Shown here: one piece after another, positions 35,565 to 39,843 of the stretch
Layout: each line of letters opens with the position of its first letter
Position numbering within the stretch: the first letter of the stretch is position 1
Source of the DNA: a virus
Length of the DNA stretch: 39,843 bases
IMG/VR virus record: IMGVR_UViG_3300023276_000002
Coordinates: 1-39,843 of that record
Strand: one strand, 5' to 3'
Translations under genes and position numbers: made by a program
Notes under the pieces: generated by a model
What the model was told of the DNA's origin: nothing
The model's database searches: none
What the model saw: only the letters and a program-made list of their open reading frames with translations

Positions 35565-36587
35565 ATGATTGATTTGAAAGATACTTATATTGAGAATGAT
35601 AACAATGAGAAGCACGATTTATACATCGCAGAGTGCGAGAAGCAGGGTTTCTACCAAGGCATAAATCCAGCACTAACGCAAGAAAACGCAGATTACGTAC
35701 AGGTGTTTAATGGAGAGTGGATTTATACAAATTTCAATGACGATCACAAGCAAATAACCATAGCCGACCTAAAGCAAAAGACAGTGGTTGATGCGGTTAA
35801 TTATTTTAAAGGTGAATTTCCGCTGTATTGCAAAGACAGTCACGAGGACATGAGTCAAGTAATTGAGGCCATGAAGGGGTTTGATGGGTACTCAAAAGGT
35901 GAGTTAACAAATGGAAACTCAGTGCGTGATAATGAATATTGGAGCGTAATCTGTACCATCGAACAATTCAATCAATGTGTCAAAGAGATGAGTGAGATCG
36001 CAAGCGCTAACGATTTCGAGAAGTACACGGCAGCTAGAAGATTTATTGCCGCATCGAAACCAACCAAGCCGAAGCCGTTCCTGCAAACTGGTGAAGATTT
36101 CGAGCACACAAAAACACTTAACTTTATATTAGATCGCATGATTGAAGTTCACGGCGAGCACGAAAGTGTTGATTATATCCACAAACTAAGAAATGCCATT
36201 ATATTTGTAGAGAGCGCAGAAAGCCCAAAGCAGAAAGTAGAGCTTTCAAAGCCGCGCACTAAGGTTGAGTATGTGAGAGTCGCTGATTCTATTTTTGATT
36301 TAAAACAAGACTTTGAATGCGGAAAACTTTACTGTCAAGACGAAGAGTCGGAGGATTACTGTGTGTGCGGGTATGGGGAGCGAAACCTTATAGACGATTA
36401 TATTCATGACAACCTCTACCGCAAAGTAGAGCGCGAATATACATGGCGTGACGAACTGCAAGAGTTCTTGCTTGATAACGGAATGTCTGTTGGCGAAGGT
36501 AGCGTAAGAGTTGGCGGTTTTGATTTAACTGACGAAAGATTTTTAGAGCTATGCATTCGCATGGTTAACGCAACAAAAGGAGAGTGA
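35565..36587 (+). CDS. Hypothetical 340-residue protein under its own strong promoter
   Basis: 340 residues; GGGAAGGA before the ATG. Alpha-rich and acidic overall, with a Cys cluster near residues 260-280 (CGKLYCQDEESEDYCVCGYG) that could bind zinc or iron-sulfur. C-terminal ~60 residues have TWRDELQEFLLDNGMSVGEG. No family recognised. Because it has its own early-type promoter in the middle of structural genes it is probably a moron, host-takeover or anti-defence protein rather than a virion part. Confidence 0.55.
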   Translation: MIDLKDTYIENDNNEKHDLYIAECEKQGFYQGINPALTQENADYVQVFNGEWIYTNFNDDHKQITIADLKQKTVVDAVNYFKGEFPLYCKDSHEDMSQVIEAMKGFDGYSKGELTNGNSVRDNEYWSVICTIEQFNQCVKEMSEIASANDFEKYTAARRFIAASKPTKPKPFLQTGEDFEHTKTLNFILDRMIEVHGEHESVDYIHKLRNAIIFVESAESPKQKVELSKPRTKVEYVRVADSIFDLKQDFECGKLYCQDEESEDYCVCGYGERNLIDDYIHDNLYRKVEREYTWRDELQEFLLDNGMSVGEGSVRVGGFDLTDERFLELCIRMVNATKGE

Positions 36588-36589
36588 TT

Positions 36590-36775
36590 GTGAGCGGTTC
36601 ATTAATAACTTACAGCGTGTTTATGTACTTATTAACTCTAGGCATTGTATCGGCTAGGCTTTGGGATAAAGATATCGCGCTAGATATTGTGGAGTTAACG
36701 GGAATGGTTATACATTTTCTATTTGCTCCGTTGATCACGCCCATAGTGCTTGGGTGGTTGATTTACGAAAACTAA
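36590..36775 (+). CDS. Small membrane protein
   Basis: 61 residues from GTG 36590, seven bases after AAGGAG; another GTG at 36584 (overlapping the previous stop) has poorer spacing. Two membrane helices (SVFMYLLTLGIVSARLW and IHFLFAPLITPIVLGWLI). May interact with the preceding Cys-rich protein. Function unknown. Confidence 0.55.
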   Translation: MSGSLITYSVFMYLLTLGIVSARLWDKDIALDIVELTGMVIHFLFAPLITPIVLGWLIYEN

Positions 36776-36793
36776 CCAGCAAAACAGCCCTAT

Positions 36794-36822
36794 TTGTTTA
36801 ATTGCACTAAAAGGTATATTAT
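36794..36822 (+). promoter_or_regulatory. Promoter of the scaffold/capsid operon with TTGCACTA in the spacer
   Basis: TTGTTT (36794-36799), 17 bases, TATTAT (36817-36822). TTGCACTA at 36802-36809, also in the KilA-N promoter operator, sits in the spacer. TAATTGC/GCAATTA flank the -10 area as a further inverted repeat. Confidence 0.5.
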
Positions 36823-36848
36823 TAAGCAATTAGACAAAAGGGCTTATA

Positions 36849-38180
36849 ATGAAAAAGCAACTTAAACTTTTAATTAACTCCAAAACTAGCGGTAAATTCC
36901 ATCGTGAAGTTATTGATGGTAGATCGCACATTGTTACGCAGATGATGCCAATTAGGGGCGGAACTGCAATGAATAATATTTACTATCCAGATAAAGATGT
37001 AGAGTCAAGCTTTATGCAGCTCAACATGCTACCAACGCCACTAGGCCACCCTACTGTAAACGGCGTGAGCGTTTTAGCCTCACATCCTGTAGCGACAAAC
37101 AAGCAAAACATTGGCGGCTGGATGCGTAACCCTCGCAAAAAAGGCAAGCGTGTATTTGTTGATTTTATGCTGGACGAAGAGATCGCAAATAACTCAGAAG
37201 ATGGCAAAGAAACTATTCGCCGTATTGAAGCTGGTGAAAAAATCGGTGTATCCACTGGATTAGGCATTGCGCAAGTCATTAATAAAACTGGCTCAGACGA
37301 TTTTAACGTTAAATATACCCGCGTCGGTAGCGGTTTTAACTTTGATCATGTTGCAATTCTATTAAATGAAACTGCGGCAGGTGTTCACGCTGGTACTGAA
37401 TTAATCACCAACAGTGAAGATTGCGAAGTTATGCACTATAACGCTGAGTGGAAAGTTAACGAGCTATCTACATCTGATTTACACCAATCAGTCAGAGAGC
37501 TAATTAAAACTGGCACGAGCAACGCTTATGAGTGGATTCAAGATATTTATCCAGATAGCAAAAGCGTGATATACTCTGTCGAGCAAGAAGGTTTTACCAA
37601 GGTTACATATAAGCAAACTTATGCAGTTGATCAAAATGACGCTGTTACTTTGCTTGATGATAAAACTGAAGTTATAGAAAACCCTGAGAAATTCATTACT
37701 AAACCAACCACAACCAACAACCAAGAGGTAAGCGATATGGACAAGAATAAAATTGTCTTAGCTATCATCGGTAATAGTGCAAATAAATTTACTTTGGCAG
37801 ACGTTGACGCATTAAATGCAAAAACTGATGATCAGCTAAATTCAATTATCGCTACTAATTCACTCGATGAAAAGCAAGCAAAAGAGTTTTTAACTACTAA
37901 CAGCAAAATTGATTTTGATGCAGTAGCTGAATACCAAACAAACAAAGCAGACTTTGATGCGTTCAAAGCTGAAAAAGCAGAAAAGCAAAAAGCAGTGATT
38001 GATAATATCGTTGCAAATTCTGAATACACTAGCGAGTTACTAGCTGGCAAATCAGATTCTGAACTGGCATTAATCACAAACATGCTAACGCCAGAAAAAC
38101 AAGCCGTTCGCATTGGTGAGCAAGGTCAATTACAAACAAACGCGCAAACTGGTGACACTCCAGCTTGTGACTTTACTTAA
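36849..38180 (+). CDS. DUF2213 prohead protein (protease/scaffold precursor)
   Basis: 443 residues. Residues ~1-190 match DUF2213: MQLNMLPTPLGHPTVNGV, NIGGWMRNPRKK and VGSGFNFDHVAILLNETAAGVH (in parts). A His in FDHVAI and a candidate Ser are consistent with a capsid maturation protease, though not proven. The C-terminal part (from about 297) is a helical, acidic scaffold-like region with its own ribosome site and ATG, so one gene likely yields both protease-scaffold and free scaffold. Next are decoration and capsid genes. Confidence 0.7.
   Translation: MKKQLKLLINSKTSGKFHREVIDGRSHIVTQMMPIRGGTAMNNIYYPDKDVESSFMQLNMLPTPLGHPTVNGVSVLASHPVATNKQNIGGWMRNPRKKGKRVFVDFMLDEEIANNSEDGKETIRRIEAGEKIGVSTGLGIAQVINKTGSDDFNVKYTRVGSGFNFDHVAILLNETAAGVHAGTELITNSEDCEVMHYNAEWKVNELSTSDLHQSVRELIKTGTSNAYEWIQDIYPDSKSVIYSVEQEGFTKVTYKQTYAVDQNDAVTLLDDKTEVIENPEKFITKPTTTNNQEVSDMDKNKIVLAIIGNSANKFTLADVDALNAKTDDQLNSIIATNSLDEKQAKEFLTTNSKIDFDAVAEYQTNKADFDAFKAEKAEKQKAVIDNIVANSEYTSELLAGKSDSELALITNMLTPEKQAVRIGEQGQLQTNAQTGDTPACDFT
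37737..38180 (+). CDS. Nested scaffold protein (internal start)
   Basis: 147 residues, in frame with the DUF2213 gene. GAGGT at 37725-37729 is seven bases before an ATG at 37737, a canonical start signal inside a coding region. The product (MDKNKIVLAIIGNSANKFTL...) is helical, acidic and shaped like scaffolding proteins, as with lambda Nu3 inside gene C. It should assemble the prohead and then leave. Confidence 0.6.
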   Translation: MDKNKIVLAIIGNSANKFTLADVDALNAKTDDQLNSIIATNSLDEKQAKEFLTTNSKIDFDAVAEYQTNKADFDAFKAEKAEKQKAVIDNIVANSEYTSELLAGKSDSELALITNMLTPEKQAVRIGEQGQLQTNAQTGDTPACDFT

Positions 38181-38192
38181 TAGGGGGCAATC

Positions 38193-38627
38193 ATGTCTGA
38201 ACAAGTAATTTCTTTAAATGCTGGTGCGGCTGGTCAACCTTTGTTGACTGAACGCTTAGCAAATGCGGCTGGTATTATTCCTGGCCATTTGGTAATCGAA
38301 GCTCTAGGTAAGGTCGGCGTTAACGTAACCGCTGACGCACTGGCGCCTAAATTATTCGCGCAAACTAATCTTGCCATTGCTGGCGATATCGATACCGCTT
38401 ATGCTGATGGTGAAACTGTTAGTTATGGTGCATATCACGCAGGCCAAGAAGTAAACGCAATTGTAGCCGCTTCTGCTGCTGCTATCGCTGACGGTGCGCC
38501 GCTTGCTTCTGCTGGTGATGGTACGTTAAAAATCGGAACTGCTGCAACTGCTATTGCTTACGCGATGGAAGCGGTGGACAACTCAGGCGGTGCAACTGCT
38601 GTTCGTATTAAAGCGCGTGTAGCGTAG
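38193..38627 (+). CDS. Head decoration (cement) protein
   Basis: 144 residues; AGGGGG upstream. Ala- and Gly-rich beta protein (PLLTERLANAAGIIPGHLVIEAL, in parts) directly before the major capsid gene, the usual place for the decoration protein that stabilises the expanded head. Pattern fits the family of cement proteins with the signature ...LTERLANAAGI...GHLVE.... Function from position and pattern. Confidence 0.65.
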   Translation: MSEQVISLNAGAAGQPLLTERLANAAGIIPGHLVIEALGKVGVNVTADALAPKLFAQTNLAIAGDIDTAYADGETVSYGAYHAGQEVNAIVAASAAAIADGAPLASAGDGTLKIGTAATAIAYAMEAVDNSGGATAVRIKARVA

Positions 38628-38638
38628 GAGTAAAAATC

Positions 38639-39751
38639 ATGCAAAATCAAAATAGTGCAATTAGCTCATTTGGTGGTGGTCGCGCAGCTCATGCAGCGGC
38701 TATTGCAATGGCTGGCCAAGCTTGGGGCGATTACGCAACAAATCACGAAGCAATCTTCGCTGAAAACGGCTTAAACAAATATGTTCTTGTTGATAAAGAT
38801 AAAAACATTGTAGCGCGTAATTCAAAAACTGCTGAACTGGTCAAAAACAATCTTTACGTGACGAATGCCGCAACGCTTCGCCATGAAGATTTCATGATCA
38901 TTCAACAAGTGATCACAGAGATTCGCCGTCGTAAATTAAACGGTATCGCTGATTTGCAAGCTGCTGGTTTATCTTTCCCTGCTGACATTAGCACACAGAT
39001 TATCGGCACTGAAAATATCAGCGCATTCTCTGAAGCGGAGCAAGAGCAAAATCCAACTGGCTTTAACGGTGATGATCTTGTATTTGGTGAAATCTACGTA
39101 CCGAATCCAATTACGCACAAATCATTTACTGTGCCGTGGCGTCAACAGGGCTTTAGCTACAAAACGTCGTTAGGCTTGAGCGAGTCTGTACGCATGGTTG
39201 CTGAGCGATTGGAAGAAACATTGTTTAACGGTAACGCTGGCATTAAAGTTAACTTTAACGGTGCTTTACAGTCTATCTACGGCTATACAACGTTACCAAC
39301 TCGTGGTACGACCACTATTAGCGATTGGTCTGTTTCTACTAACTACGACAAAATTGTGAACGAAGTCATCTCTGCTGTTGGCAAGATGTTTGCGGAACAA
39401 GGTGGCGTTGAAGTGGGTAGTGTTGTAATGTACTTCCCTAAAAACTTCAAAGCAGCAATGGATCGTGATTACTCTTCGGTCAAAGGTGATAAAACAGTTG
39501 CACAGCGCATCATGGATATTCCTGAGATTAAAGACGTTAAATTTGCTGAGAAATTAGCAGATAGTAACGTTGTGTTTGTTGAAATGCTTGCTCGTACGGT
39601 TCAGTTGGGCGTTGCGTCTGACATAGTTTCCGTGCCGCATACGAAGACAAACCCGATGAGTTCGCAGGCAATGACCACATACGCAGCGATGGTACAAGTG
39701 CTGAAGTCTGACAGTGAGCAGTCAACTGGTATTATGCACGCGACCGTCTAG
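38639..39751 (+). CDS. Major capsid protein
   Basis: 370 residues, the expected size for an HK97-fold capsid protein. Located after the scaffold and decoration genes. Beta/alpha pattern with a long helical spine (RHEDFMIIQQVITEIRRRKL near residues 80-100) and a C-terminal A-domain-like part. The gene runs over the contig join: its last bases appear again at 1-35. It ends TAG then TAA. No proteolytic delta domain is obvious, so assembly probably depends on the separate scaffold. Confidence 0.85.
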   Translation: MQNQNSAISSFGGGRAAHAAAIAMAGQAWGDYATNHEAIFAENGLNKYVLVDKDKNIVARNSKTAELVKNNLYVTNAATLRHEDFMIIQQVITEIRRRKLNGIADLQAAGLSFPADISTQIIGTENISAFSEAEQEQNPTGFNGDDLVFGEIYVPNPITHKSFTVPWRQQGFSYKTSLGLSESVRMVAERLEETLFNGNAGIKVNFNGALQSIYGYTTLPTRGTTTISDWSVSTNYDKIVNEVISAVGKMFAEQGGVEVGSVVMYFPKNFKAAMDRDYSSVKGDKTVAQRIMDIPEIKDVKFAEKLADSNVVFVEMLARTVQLGVASDIVSVPHTKTNPMSSQAMTTYAAMVQVLKSDSEQSTGIMHATV

Positions 39752-39774
39752 TAATTAGATGGCCAATAATAAAC

Positions 39775-39795
39775 GCCGCTTAATTGCGGCTTTTT
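39775..39795 (+). terminator. Terminator after the capsid gene (overlap copy)
   Basis: Same hairpin as at 59-79, repeated by the terminal overlap. GCCGC, TTAATT, GCGGC and five T. Confidence 0.8.
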
Positions 39796-39828
39796 GGTAG
39801 AAGAGTTTAATTAATTGGATTGATAATC

Positions 39829-39843
39829 ATGGCTAAATACACT
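39829..39843 (+). CDS. Start of the small lysine-rich gene (overlap copy, partial)
   Basis: First five codons of the gene at 113-283, cut off by the contig end. Not a separate gene. Confidence 0.9.

Larger units (their letters stand above)
39717..39843. repeat. Terminal overlap, right copy
   Basis: Same 127 bases as 1-127. It contains the capsid stop, a terminator (39775-39795) and the first codons of the small gene at 113 (ATG at 39829). See the left copy for interpretation. Confidence 0.95.

Noticed and set aside
1-39843. CRISPR arrays, tRNA genes, insertion sequences, reverse transcriptase or diversity-generating elements
   Set aside because: None seen on either strand by eye; no regular repeat-spacer pattern, no cloverleaf, no transposase motif.

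Overview
The window is one complete genome of a tailed double-stranded DNA phage with siphovirus (long, non-contractile tail) architecture. The first 127 bases are repeated exactly as the last 127 bases (1-127 = 39717-39843), and the major capsid gene runs across that join. The contig is therefore a circular assembly with a unit length of 39,716 bp, which fits headful packaging of a circularly permuted genome. It is AT-rich. Its accessory families (DUF1364, DUF1367, DUF2591/NinX, YopX, PapB-like, DUF3310) are typical of phages of Gammaproteobacteria; the exact host cannot be read from the sequence.

Layout. (1) 113-10765, plus strand: head-tail connectors, tail terminator, tail tube, a G/GT tail chaperone pair with a clear -1 frameshift signal, a 1183-residue tape measure, a very short tail-tip set (two genes) and two small genes after the fibre. 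(2) 10809-17905, minus strand: replication and DNA modification. From promoter to end: KilA-N protein, replication initiator-like protein (apparently starting at an ATC codon), DnaB-like helicase, C5-cytosine methyltransferase, small proteins, coiled-coil protein, Dam-type adenine methyltransferase, zinc-ribbon protein, DUF1367, DUF1364, RuvC-like resolvase. (3) 18055-19055: a small minus-strand immunity-like operon (Cro-like protein, YopX, DUF3310) facing a strong divergent plus-strand promoter. (4) 19056-23023, plus: early genes and a Rad52-like annealing protein, coiled-coil protein and SSB module, then a PapB-like regulator and small membrane proteins. (5) 23027-24847: lysis cassette (DUF5675 protein, 3-TM holin-like protein, class II holin-like protein, small TM proteins), ending in a structured intergenic element. 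(6) 24950-26141: small accessory genes. (7) 26319-31727, plus: TerS, TerL, portal, and a second fibre-type locus. (8) 31743-35564: two minus-strand accessory islands that flank the head morphogenesis gene and interrupt the head operon. (9) 35565-39751, plus: a 340-residue unknown, a small membrane protein, DUF2213 prohead protein with a nested scaffold start, decoration protein and major capsid protein.

How it works together. The Cro-like protein probably switches between two face-to-face promoters at 18.9-19.0 kb. Leftward transcripts make replication and DNA-modifying enzymes; rightward transcripts make recombination, lysis and then structural proteins. No intact integrase and no CI-type repressor were found, so lysogeny is not supported by gene content, though the switch-like region looks inherited from a temperate relative. 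Sharp punctuation by intrinsic terminators, many with the same TTAATT loop, separates the modules. The most interesting non-gene signals are the frameshift cassette at 3636-3670, a possible H-type pseudoknot upstream of it, the ATC start at 17288, a TTGCACTA motif shared by two distant promoters, the element at 24636-24847, and the unexplained stretch at 32440-33060.
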